DNA of 42,962 nucleotides from a virus. Position 1 is the stretch's first letter. Every line of letters starts with the position of its first letter. Location: the IMG/VR virus record IMGVR_UViG_3300044953_000742, positions 1 through 42,962 of that record; one strand, given 5' to 3'. The translations under genes were made by a program, and so were the position numbers. Below are positions 14,466 through 22,702 of the stretch, piece after piece. The notes beneath the pieces were generated by a model. It worked only from the letters and a program-made list of their open reading frames with translations, did no database searches and had not been told where the DNA came from.

Positions 14466-15041
14466 TCACACTTTTTGAACTATTACAGCCTTCGATGACG
14501 GTGAAGCAGTCGTAATCCTGAGTTTTACGCCTGGTGGGATGTCAAATTTTCCTGCATTGTAGGCACCCAACAGTGTCAGGTGAATGTACACAGTGGCGTT
14601 TCTGCCTGACACGCCTTCGCCTGACGCAATGTCGTCTGGTTCCATAGAGAGCACAACGGGCACAGACACCTGCTCGGGCGTGATGGCTGGTGTGCCGTAC
14701 AGCTGCGACATGGCGGCTGACGCCACAGCCTGTGACAACACCTCATTCGCCGCTTCCAATGGGTCTTTGCTTGTCGCTTTTTTCGTGATCCCAAGCCTGC
14801 CCATCAGAGACTGGCTCTTCGCGACTGACACAGCTGACTTTGCGATGACATCGTCGTAAGATTCGTCAGCTTCGTGCTTGAGACCTTTGACGACTGCGCC
14901 CCAGCTTCCTTTTCCTGGATTCCAGAGGATGACACTTTTTGCTGGGGGTCTAGCGGGTTGATCGGCTGCTGGCTTGCTGCCTTCTTTCTCTTCCAGGAGA
15001 GCCCCGACTGCCTGGGCAAACATTTTGTCAAAATTTTTCAT
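14466..15041 (-). CDS. Unknown 191-residue protein
   Basis: Not recognised. The start is set at the ATG at 15041, two bases after the polymerase TAA; an AAGGA lies very close to it, so initiation may depend on coupling to the polymerase. The N-terminus is helical (FAQAVGALLEEKEG), then a proline/alanine linker, a long helical middle (DDVIAKSAVSVAKSQSLMG) and a beta-rich end (NATVYIHLTLLGAYNAGKF through LRITTAS). No catalytic motif is seen. It could be a polymerase accessory factor or an unrelated gene. Confidence 0.65.
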   Translation of the reverse strand: MKNFDKMFAQAVGALLEEKEGSKPAADQPARPPAKSVILWNPGKGSWGAVVKGLKHEADESYDDVIAKSAVSVAKSQSLMGRLGITKKATSKDPLEAANEVLSQAVASAAMSQLYGTPAITPEQVSVPVVLSMEPDDIASGEGVSGRNATVYIHLTLLGAYNAGKFDIPPGVKLRITTASPSSKAVIVQKV

Positions 15042-15045
15042 GTCC

Positions 15046-16188
15046 TTAAGTATGGTCCAGCTTCTCAATTTTCACAGGAAACCTGCTTCCGTCCCAGGCA
15101 ATTGTCACAGCCTGCTGCCTGAACTCGTGTTCAACATCTGCCGCCACATCCACCACCAGCGCATCGTGGATGACGAACAGTGGCCTGACGCCGTGCGAAA
15201 ACTTTTGGCAAAGCTCAGAAAACAACGTGGGGGCCAACTCAGCAGCAGACGACTGCAGGTAATGGTTGGTGCGAACACGTGCGTTCTTTGTCGCCTCCCG
15301 AAGAGGCCGGCCGAAGATGTTCCTGACAAGGCCCAGTTCTGCCTGCCGTGACAGTTTCGCCTCCAGTTCGTTGACACGGAAGTGCGACCTGACAAATGAA
15401 ACGGCTTTTCTGGCTTTTTCTGTGTCACCCACCACACCCGACAGCCTGTTGACCTGCCCACCGTAAAGGGCAATCAGTGTGACAGCCTTGGCTGTCTGTC
15501 GACCGATGCCTTGAAACTCTTCCAGGATGTCAGAGTAGACGTCTTCGGGCGCAAGCTTGCCGACAGAGAGCAGAGCCACTCTTGGCTCAATGGATGTGAA
15601 ATCGACTGTCAGCACAGAACCGCCACCGAAAGAAGAGCGCAGACAGTTTCTGATCTCTCTGGGTGCAGTCAGGATGTGCGGTCCCGACAGCACGCTGAGC
15701 CTCCCTGTCACGGTGTTGCTGTTACAGTATCTCGTGACGGGTGCAAAGCCGCTGGTGCCAGGAGAAAAAGTTGCCAGGGTCCCGACATGCCCGTCAGGCC
15801 TGCCTGCAAAAAGTTTCGTCAGCGCAGTTGCGTCAACCTTCGCAGGCTGCATCGATGACAGAAACTGGTCAATTTTTGACCAAGCCAGAAAATATTCACT
15901 GTCTTCCCAGGAAGACAGGCACCTAGATATCGCTTCCTCGGCAGCCTGGAACCTGTTACGCAGTTCGTGGCGTGGGACAGTCAACAACGGACTGTGTGAG
16001 GAAGAGACGAAATGTTGGTTCATCTTCGTGTATTTCTCGGGCAGCAAACAGAAATCTTGGTCGGCAACAATCTTGATGAATTGCCTGAACGGGCAACTGG
16101 CGTCTGTGCTCAGGCGAAGCGAACCTGCAGGCGCAATGCCTACGTTCCACGAGAAAGAGAAACTGCTGTCGTTGACTTCAATAAGCAC
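15046..16188 (-). CDS. Short family A DNA polymerase (palm/fingers only)
   Basis: Template-directed DNA synthesis. The 380-residue ORF holds the polymerase domain of Pol I type: TGRLSV.. preceding motif A (VLTVDFTSIEPRVAL, catalytic Asp196), motif B R230-Q-T-A-K234 with Y242-G, and motif C VIHDALVVDV (Asp341). The 3'-5' exonuclease domain is absent. By the spacing R-x3-K-x3-L-x3-Y, residue 238 aligns with E. coli Pol I Phe762 and is Leu here. The start is a GTG without a clear SD; in-frame reading upstream stops at a TAA only four codons earlier. A separate exonuclease or another polymerase may lie outside the window. Confidence 0.88.
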   Translation of the reverse strand: MLIEVNDSSFSFSWNVGIAPAGSLRLSTDASCPFRQFIKIVADQDFCLLPEKYTKMNQHFVSSSHSPLLTVPRHELRNRFQAAEEAISRCLSSWEDSEYFLAWSKIDQFLSSMQPAKVDATALTKLFAGRPDGHVGTLATFSPGTSGFAPVTRYCNSNTVTGRLSVLSGPHILTAPREIRNCLRSSFGGGSVLTVDFTSIEPRVALLSVGKLAPEDVYSDILEEFQGIGRQTAKAVTLIALYGGQVNRLSGVVGDTEKARKAVSFVRSHFRVNELEAKLSRQAELGLVRNIFGRPLREATKNARVRTNHYLQSSAAELAPTLFSELCQKFSHGVRPLFVIHDALVVDVAADVEHEFRQQAVTIAWDGSRFPVKIEKLDHT

Positions 16189-16197
16189 AGTGAATTT

Positions 16198-16308
16198 TTA
16201 TCTTACTGGGGGCAGTTGTTCATCTGCGTACTTCGATAAACAGGGTGGGCTGACGCTGGCTATGCGGCTATCTTCCTGGTACTCTCGACTAGTGCTCTCG
16301 TAGATCAT
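16198..16308 (-). CDS. Candidate 36-residue ORF upstream of and in frame with the polymerase
   Basis: The ATG at 16308 overlaps a TGA (ATGA, the junction type used by several real gene pairs here). The ORF runs 36 codons (MIYESTSREYQED.., ending YADEQLPPVR) to a TAA at 16198. The next codons in the same frame read K-F-T and then the polymerase GTG. It may be a tiny gene, or the N-terminus of the polymerase cut off by one nonsense codon. The translated text looks protein-like but I recognise no family. Confidence 0.38.
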   Translation of the reverse strand: MIYESTSREYQEDSRIASVSPPCLSKYADEQLPPVR

Positions 16309-16361
16309 TCGCCGGGCAGGTCGATGGCCTGCGGTTCGTCGACGACAAACACTGGGGTGTG
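16305..16361 (-). other. In-frame extension after the baseplate gene's TAG stop
   Basis: Directly after the TAG at 16362 the same frame stays open for 18 codons (HTPVFVVDEPQAIDLPGE) to a TGA at 16305 that overlaps the ATG of the 36-residue ORF. This stop/start overlap suggests the ribosome once reached, or still reaches, this TGA. Either the TAG is a recent mutation of a sense codon or it is read through at some rate. Confidence 0.35.
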
Positions 16362-19214
16362 CTAGACCTTGATCACGATCGGGTCGAGCTCGACGACGGA
16401 CTGGGGTTTGCTCTGGGGTTTGGATTTCTCCGATGTCTTGTCCTTCTGTTTCTTTTCGGCGGCCACCACTATTTGTTCCACCACTTTCTTAGTGTTCATG
16501 AACCGACCGAAAGCATCCAATTGGGTCATTTTTAACGATGTCTTGAACTCACCTGGCCCAAAATTCATGTCGACACCTGACACGACATAAAAATTGTCAG
16601 CAGAAGTGCCAGTTCCAAAATCGATGAAAAACTTTTGTGAGTATTTGAACAGCGGTGTGCCGAACACTTCCATTGACAGTTGTGTGGGGTGTATCATCAC
16701 AGGAAGGCCAGGGGGAATAGGCGAAGAATCTGGTTCCTTTTGTAGCGCAATGGTGGTCAATGCATCGTTCTGGTTCGATGACAACTGCGCCGAAATGATG
16801 CCTGACCCCATCGACCCGTAGATTAGGGTCGGAAAATGTTCGTAGAATATTTTTCTCAACTGTCCTTCAACCGACCCAAAATCTTTCAGCTTCAGAATTT
16901 TTTCATCACCGCTGACATCGAACAGTTTTGATTCTCGCATTTTTTGGAAAACTTCATTGGCCAATTCGTTGTGCTGCGCCCCACGGATACTGCCGTCAGC
17001 GGTCGAAGGAATGTTTTGTTTTGTAAATGAACCACTTCTAGTCACGTCATCAAAAATTTCAGCAATGTCACCGACATTTGACGCAGCTTGGTCTGTGAAG
17101 ATTACCCTGGTGACAATCTTTCCATTTTTATCGGGTTTTGAATCAATTCTCATATTGATACGTGGGACGGTGAAATCCGGGCTTTCCCTGCCTTCGCCGT
17201 AAATGAGTTTTAGATTGGCTATCCGTTTATTTTCAGCTGCCAATTTTGAAGCTGGCAATTCTTCGTTGACCTTTTCTTTCAATTGTTCGACAATTTCACC
17301 TTCTTTGTTAATTACCGGATCATTTTTGTAAATTTGACTGAGGCCGTACGCTTCAGTGTCTTCCCTGGAAAGGAAAAATTTGTTCAACTGGCTGATCAGC
17401 TGCTCAGGTGTGACGTCACCGTTTTCCGTGTATGTTTTCAGCAACATTCGTTGCAGAGTCACAGCTGCTTTTTTAGAAGACTTCAGCTTGATTGGAAATT
17501 GTGAGATGTTGTGGTCATACATTGCTCCGGCATTTTTGTTGAAGCACCCAAAGACAAAAATGACATCACCGTGTTCTTGAAAAACATCACCCAGCAAATC
17601 TACTACAATTCTTCCGAACGATGCATAGTCGCCACCTTTTAGTTCTTTTTCTGTCACGCCCAACCCCTTGGCGCCACCGGCTAGACCTTTGAGTCGAATG
17701 AATGGATCGTCTTTCTTTTGCACATTTTGGATGAAGTCGTTTATGCTTTCTGTTCTATCTTTAGTTAACGCCTCACGAAGTCCACCTTTTCTGTTATCAG
17801 CACCAAAAAGTTTTTTTATGACATCTTTTATTTCTGGGGATGCATCACTGCCTTTTCTAAGAAATCCCCTTAGCTTTGCAACGTCTTCTGTCTTCATCTG
17901 TAAAAATGTATTAACATTGCCTGTCAAAAATGTAATTTCATTCAATGCTTTTGATTTCGAGCCTCTCAGCATCTGTTGCAAATTGTTCAACAATACCTGA
18001 ATATTTTTCAGGTTAGCATCGTCTGCACGAAATTTCACCGATTCGTTTGCAAATGCCGTACGGCCCAGCATGCTAAGTTTCAAATCAATTGACACTGACC
18101 CGTCTTGTTCGAACGAAAAGTTACTGTTGACTACTTGAAAAGATTCAGTGACATACATGGAATCGATTAATTCTCCGATCCTGTCATCGTTTGCATCACT
18201 TTGTCTTCCCTTAGTAAGTCCACCTGCTGGATGGAACCACCCGTACGAAATGTCAAATTTCACCAGACCAAAACGTGACGGCGCGACGATTGGGACAATG
18301 TCGGCCAACCTTCCCCTGTCGAAAAGTCGTAGTTTCATCTGTGCGGTCTTGAAGGCTATCAGTCCTGCGCCGCTGGGAACGACACTGATGCTCATGTTTT
18401 CTATCGAAAGAAACGGTCGAAAAATGTCGCGAGGCCTGCGAGCATCACTGTTTTCGTCAAAGCGCACGTTTTCAGGTGTCGCATTGACCAACGTCTGGGG
18501 GGAAGTAAAAATTTCCATGGAAGTAACAGTTCTTGCTGTTGATGAAGCTCCGGCACTTCTGTCAACAAATGCAGCTTTTGCAGCGGCATCGGTGTCAGTT
18601 GCACCCAAGAATTTACCGAACGAAAATGGTTCCTGTGACAGAGCTCCTTCGCCCTCGGTTGAAACTATTACGTCCACGTAAGGAACCGCCAGTGACATAT
18701 TGACACTGTTGATCGTAGAAAGGTACAGTGTAATGACGTCAGTATCGGCGACCTCGGGCACACACTTGACAGGAAAAACTTGCACGACATCGATGCGATT
18801 GGCATTGTCTGGGAACTTATCCTGCCCAGCCATGCCCTGAACAGTGTAACAATCCCTTACACCCGCCCGTCCAGGACCACCAATGCCTTGGTCATTCAAC
18901 CCCGTCGCCGCAGGGTCATTTATAGTCTTACGATTTACGAGACTATTTTTAGCAGTTTGACTGTAAGGTGTGACACAAAAAGTTTTTTTCTGTTCTGCTT
19001 CGTCCATTTCAGAAATCGATGCACAAATTTCTTCAATCGTGTAATTTTTGCTCTCGTCGCCAAAAAGAGCGTGGTAAGCTTTTCCCAAGGGAGACTGTTT
19101 GCCTGCACCGTTGGCTGGACCTTGACCGGTGGCTTTGTTGAGGTAAGAATCGGACGACCTAAGACCGAAATATCTGCTCAGTTCATCGTAGGCAAGCCTA
19201 GCAGAATCACGCAT
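16362..19214 (-). CDS. Large baseplate/tail structural protein, 950 residues
   Basis: Predicted virion protein by position: it is the last gene of the tail block and is preceded by the LysM gene, with TAATG overlap at 19214. I chose that ATG because an upstream extension would read through the LysM gene in another frame. The centre contains IFRPFLSIENMSISVVPSG and a beta-rich stretch with FDISYGWFHPAGG and SFQVVNSNFSFEQDGSVSI. The C-terminal third includes MIHPTQLSMEVFGTPLFKYSQ and FYVVSGVDMNFGPGEFKTS. The protein ends in a charged KPQSKPQS linker. It may form part of the wedge or hub, but no T4 counterpart can be named. Confidence 0.8.
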   Translation of the reverse strand: MRDSARLAYDELSRYFGLRSSDSYLNKATGQGPANGAGKQSPLGKAYHALFGDESKNYTIEEICASISEMDEAEQKKTFCVTPYSQTAKNSLVNRKTINDPAATGLNDQGIGGPGRAGVRDCYTVQGMAGQDKFPDNANRIDVVQVFPVKCVPEVADTDVITLYLSTINSVNMSLAVPYVDVIVSTEGEGALSQEPFSFGKFLGATDTDAAAKAAFVDRSAGASSTARTVTSMEIFTSPQTLVNATPENVRFDENSDARRPRDIFRPFLSIENMSISVVPSGAGLIAFKTAQMKLRLFDRGRLADIVPIVAPSRFGLVKFDISYGWFHPAGGLTKGRQSDANDDRIGELIDSMYVTESFQVVNSNFSFEQDGSVSIDLKLSMLGRTAFANESVKFRADDANLKNIQVLLNNLQQMLRGSKSKALNEITFLTGNVNTFLQMKTEDVAKLRGFLRKGSDASPEIKDVIKKLFGADNRKGGLREALTKDRTESINDFIQNVQKKDDPFIRLKGLAGGAKGLGVTEKELKGGDYASFGRIVVDLLGDVFQEHGDVIFVFGCFNKNAGAMYDHNISQFPIKLKSSKKAAVTLQRMLLKTYTENGDVTPEQLISQLNKFFLSREDTEAYGLSQIYKNDPVINKEGEIVEQLKEKVNEELPASKLAAENKRIANLKLIYGEGRESPDFTVPRINMRIDSKPDKNGKIVTRVIFTDQAASNVGDIAEIFDDVTRSGSFTKQNIPSTADGSIRGAQHNELANEVFQKMRESKLFDVSGDEKILKLKDFGSVEGQLRKIFYEHFPTLIYGSMGSGIISAQLSSNQNDALTTIALQKEPDSSPIPPGLPVMIHPTQLSMEVFGTPLFKYSQKFFIDFGTGTSADNFYVVSGVDMNFGPGEFKTSLKMTQLDAFGRFMNTKKVVEQIVVAAEKKQKDKTSEKSKPQSKPQSVVELDPIVIKV

Positions 19215-19504
19215 TATACCAACCCTTTCACTTGCGCTATGTCTGTAGGGATCACAATCAAAGTTCCTGGCGTGACTTGCAGCCACCACCCAATGCCCGA
19301 CGCAGCCGCGATCACCCACCACAGCCGACCGTCACCGTAAAATCTGCCTGCAATGACGTCCAGCCTATCGCCTTCTTGTATTGTCATTTCTGTCACAGAC
19401 AAATTACCTGATCTCACAGCGTTTTGAATGCGCTGTATGACACCGTTAGTGCCTAAAATCTTGCCACCAATGACGCTGTCTGATTCGTAACGGTTGATGT
19501 ACAT
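19214..19504 (-). CDS. LysM-type baseplate protein (T4 gp53-like role)
   Basis: A 96-residue protein made mostly of a LysM domain: MTIQEGDRLDVIAGRFYGD, then WWVIAAASGIGWWLQVTPG and TLIVIP. This is the pattern seen in phage tail proteins that join baseplate parts or bind peptidoglycan. The N-terminus (MYINRYES) is like that of many short baseplate proteins. It sits between two giant baseplate genes, 13 bases after one and overlapping the next, consistent with assembly in the baseplate. Whether it binds peptidoglycan or is purely structural cannot be told. Confidence 0.85.
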   Translation of the reverse strand: MYINRYESDSVIGGKILGTNGVIQRIQNAVRSGNLSVTEMTIQEGDRLDVIAGRFYGDGRLWWVIAAASGIGWWLQVTPGTLIVIPTDIAQVKGLV

Positions 19505-19517
19505 TCGTCATCCTCTG

Positions 19518-22499
19518 TCAGGGTTTGCTGCCAATACCATCGTCCGCGGCGAATGCTGCACCCACAAGTACATCTGCTGCCACTTGACCGTTCGCTGCCT
19601 TCCTGCCCAACACTGATTGATTGAAATCTTTTGCCCTGAAGCCGGAAGTCCCACCCGCTGCTCCAGCAGTGATATCATCATACACATCACCGAACGAACC
19701 CGCAAACCTTCCAACAGGATGTGACGGATTGCGCATGGTGCCATCGAAATCCAAGCCAAGTGGGAGGTCTGTGATGGGCAGGAACCCCAGAGAAATTTTC
19801 ACAATTTTTGGTGCCTTTCTGCCCATTTTGGTCTCAAAAACAGACGATCCGATATTGTAATCCAACGCCAGTGAGTTGATGAATCCTGCCACACCCCGGC
19901 CACGCGTCGATTCAAAAGAACGAACAATTGCGTTTTTATCTTTATCAAAAAAATCCTTTTTAGGAAAGGATACGCTGGCGGCGGCGGCGGCGGCTGCCGC
20001 GGCGTCGGCTGCGGCGTCGGCGGCGAGGTCCAAACCCAACCTCGTTACCATTTTGACATCGTCAGCTTGGTCATTACTGACATAGTTTGTCACCCTTTGG
20101 GCGTTGCCCGATGCGCCTGTGCCGCCTTCGTCGTATAGTGTCTGACTGGCTTTGACGCCGGTAAGATCGGTCTCAGCATTCGCGAGTTCCAAAGCAGACA
20201 AAAGGACTTTTGGCGCTGTGTATCCCAGTTTCAAACTCGGACCCACCTCTCCTTTTGCGGCGGGGTCTGCTGCATTTGCCCCAAACAACCTAGCCAGGCC
20301 AAACTTTGAATAATTTGATTTGAAAACGTCGCCCAGTCGCAACCTGACCATCGGTGACGCTGCCTGCACCTGCGAAAATGGCTGAATGAACTTATTTTTT
20401 CCATCACTATCACTTCTTTTTCTGCCACTCGAATACTGTGGGTAACACATAGACACAAGCTTGTTGATGGTCAGCCACAGGTGATCGAAATCTTCCTCGT
20501 TGTAAGCCACCAACATGAAACCAAACGTCACCGCCCTCTCTGTCTTCTGGTAAAGTCTCACCGGGTCTTGCCTACCGATGCCTTCTACGTTGCTGTAGCT
20601 GGGCGTGAACGACTCACCAAAGTCAGTGATGAAAGCCGGCATTGAAATGATGTCATGCGTGCGCAAGTCGTGTATGTAGAACGGCATGTATTCAGATTCC
20701 AACGCATTCTCTATCATTTCGACATTGTTTCTGGAGGGCGTCAGTGCTCTGATTCCGCCAGGTGTAGTCGAAGCCCTTCCGACACCAGGCACGGGTTTGT
20801 GTGTCGAGTAAAATGTGTGCAATGAAAGCGGGTTAGCCCCACCTGACGTGTCAAATTCAGCAGGTGACCAACGAGAGGCGTGTTTTCTGAATGTGCCCAG
20901 CAGCGCACCGCCAATTTTTAATCTTGTATCACCAGGTGCGGCAGTAATAACAGCCGCTGCCAGCACTGTGGGCTGCAGAAATCGAGAAGCATTCTTTGTC
21001 AGCAATCGCTCTGACGGGGTGACGTCCCTGGTGCCGCGTTCAGACTTCAGCGCCACATCGCCCAGGCCTGCCATTGTCATCACGAAATTGTAAATTTTGC
21101 TGCTGGTTATATTTTTGGCATTTGCTCCTGTCAAATTCAATCCTGAAATTTGCAAGGCTCGCATGAGGCTCAAGTAATAACCAGGTGCCTGCTTCACATT
21201 GTTCGGAAGGTCTTGTTTGAATATACCATCGATTTTTGTTGGTTCATAATCTGTCTCGCCGCTGTCACCGAAAAATAGCAGAATACCTCTTCCCACACAT
21301 CTGGTGAAATCATTGTCAAAGTCTGCAAATCTTTTGTACCAATCGTTATCGACATTTCCACTGCCACCTAACAACCTGTCACTGAACCCGAGTTTGTTAG
21401 GTGTGTCCCAATACCTTCTGCTCTCTCTTTTTCCGTAAGACAGTAGGCCAGTCGTGGAAGAATCGCTAAGAAATGTCAAGGAAAAAAGTTTCTGTTTCTG
21501 GTTGAGCGCCACGAACCTGTTCTTTTTGAGCGTCTCTTTCGCAGTCATTGCAAAAGCCGCAGCAATTACAGACAAAATTGCAGTTTTTGTCACCTCCAGA
21601 ATGCCGGGACCATTGGCAGAAATGCCTGTTTCAAAATCCCTGCCAGGGTGGTAGTCAACCCTCTTCCCGTTGACAGGAAATGTTTTCTGTAAGCTGTAAG
21701 GGTACACATCAGAAAAGGTGCTGGCGGCCTTCGAACCCGACAACAGATAATTCGTCGAGGGATTTTTATTCCCGCCAAGAAATTTATTGGTCAAAAAAGT
21801 TGTTTTTTCATATTCAGGATTGCTGTCTCTTGCCTGCGCTGCCAGCAACAATCCTATATTGTCAGCCAGCTGTTTGGCCGTCACGACATCTGATTTCTTG
21901 TCAAATTCACCCAGTTTTCTCTGGACAGAAAACATTTTGTCATTTTCCTCGATCTTGGGATCGAATACGATGTTGTCAGGGTTGAATTTGTTCGCCGATT
22001 TCAGCTGTTCATGTATGGACTTGAGAATGTTCATTCCCTGGGTCGCATCCTCAGGTTTGCCAGCAGTGTCGGCCACATTGCCGCCAGGAATTGTTGATAA
22101 CAGTGTGTGCCCGTTAAGCAAGTCTAGGGCACCTGTTTTTGACAACACCTTGTTTATTTGATCATCCGTAAAAAATGTCAACGGTTTGGCATTAACACCC
22201 AACCCAGCGCTCTGCAAGTGCTTTTCAGAGCGCTCATTTGTGAAATGTTTCTGGTTGGTGCTGGGTTTCTTCAAAGACGTCCCTTTGACATGGGGCCCTT
22301 TCAACAGCTCGTGTTTTGCGGAAGAAACAGGAAATGAATTTCTCTTTGTCTTGTTTCCAAGATAAGCTGATAGGGTTTCACGGGCATCAGCAGAGATGTC
22401 ATTCGTGGCGTCTGTGAAGTCTTTGTCACTGTCTATGGGACTAGGCTCACCCTTTGGCGAGAAATTAGGATTTTTGAGGGCATCGGCTTCATTTAACAT
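19518..22499 (-). CDS. Giant baseplate/tail protein, 993 residues
   Basis: Predicted structural protein. The N-terminal half is Lys/Ser-rich and not recognised, with a possible hydrophobic helix near residue 305-325 (TAILSVIAAAFAMTA). The C-terminal half contains PFYIHDLRTHDIISMPAF, FGESFTPSYSNVEGIG, a VRLYQKTERAVTFGFMLVAY stretch and a segment rich in basic and aromatic residues. This pattern recurs in large phage baseplate proteins located next to LysM genes. A low-complexity Ala/Asp tract follows near residue 825-845. Start ATG at 22499, five bases after the upstream stop. Overall fold and T4 counterpart are unknown. Confidence 0.78.
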   Translation of the reverse strand: MLNEADALKNPNFSPKGEPSPIDSDKDFTDATNDISADARETLSAYLGNKTKRNSFPVSSAKHELLKGPHVKGTSLKKPSTNQKHFTNERSEKHLQSAGLGVNAKPLTFFTDDQINKVLSKTGALDLLNGHTLLSTIPGGNVADTAGKPEDATQGMNILKSIHEQLKSANKFNPDNIVFDPKIEENDKMFSVQRKLGEFDKKSDVVTAKQLADNIGLLLAAQARDSNPEYEKTTFLTNKFLGGNKNPSTNYLLSGSKAASTFSDVYPYSLQKTFPVNGKRVDYHPGRDFETGISANGPGILEVTKTAILSVIAAAFAMTAKETLKKNRFVALNQKQKLFSLTFLSDSSTTGLLSYGKRESRRYWDTPNKLGFSDRLLGGSGNVDNDWYKRFADFDNDFTRCVGRGILLFFGDSGETDYEPTKIDGIFKQDLPNNVKQAPGYYLSLMRALQISGLNLTGANAKNITSSKIYNFVMTMAGLGDVALKSERGTRDVTPSERLLTKNASRFLQPTVLAAAVITAAPGDTRLKIGGALLGTFRKHASRWSPAEFDTSGGANPLSLHTFYSTHKPVPGVGRASTTPGGIRALTPSRNNVEMIENALESEYMPFYIHDLRTHDIISMPAFITDFGESFTPSYSNVEGIGRQDPVRLYQKTERAVTFGFMLVAYNEEDFDHLWLTINKLVSMCYPQYSSGRKRSDSDGKNKFIQPFSQVQAASPMVRLRLGDVFKSNYSKFGLARLFGANAADPAAKGEVGPSLKLGYTAPKVLLSALELANAETDLTGVKASQTLYDEGGTGASGNAQRVTNYVSNDQADDVKMVTRLGLDLAADAAADAAAAAAAAASVSFPKKDFFDKDKNAIVRSFESTRGRGVAGFINSLALDYNIGSSVFETKMGRKAPKIVKISLGFLPITDLPLGLDFDGTMRNPSHPVGRFAGSFGDVYDDITAGAAGGTSGFRAKDFNQSVLGRKAANGQVAADVLVGAAFAADDGIGSKP
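19976..20026. repeat. GC-rich GCN triplet repeat coding an Ala/Asp tract
   Basis: About 50 bases built almost only from GCC/GCG/GAC codons, coding a run of alanines with periodic aspartates in the 993-residue baseplate protein. Triplet tracts of this kind change length easily by slippage; here the frame is preserved. Confidence 0.75.
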
Positions 22500-22504
22500 C
22501 GGCT

Positions 22505-22702
22505 TTATTCCTCAGCAGGGGACTGCTGTTCATCTTCCTCACCCACGGCTGCGTCGTCAAGCACGTTGCCTAACATGCTGAGCCAGTATTTTTTAGTCTC
22601 GGGTGCAGCTTCCTGCAATATTGCTAGGTAGGACATTGCCAAAGTATTTTTTCTCGCCGCCAGCTTCTCAAGCCATGACTGTATCTCGTGTGGTTCTTTC
22701 AT
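22505..22702 (-). CDS. Small acidic protein, 65 residues
   Basis: No family recognised. It is mostly helical (EIQSWLEKLAARKNTLAMSY, then YWLSMLGNVLDDAAVG) with an acidic, glutamine-rich end. The ATG at 22702 overlaps the tape measure stop (ATGA), so it is coupled to that gene. Its place between tape measure and baseplate suggests a tail assembly or baseplate accessory role; this is inference from position only. Confidence 0.75.
   Translation of the reverse strand: MKEPHEIQSWLEKLAARKNTLAMSYLAILQEAAPETKKYWLSMLGNVLDDAAVGEEDEQQSPAEE

Noticed and set aside
15557-16303. Plus-strand ORF of 248 codons
   Set aside because: It lies entirely opposite the polymerase, whose motifs are clear. It has no recognisable domain and is probably an antisense open frame produced by codon bias.
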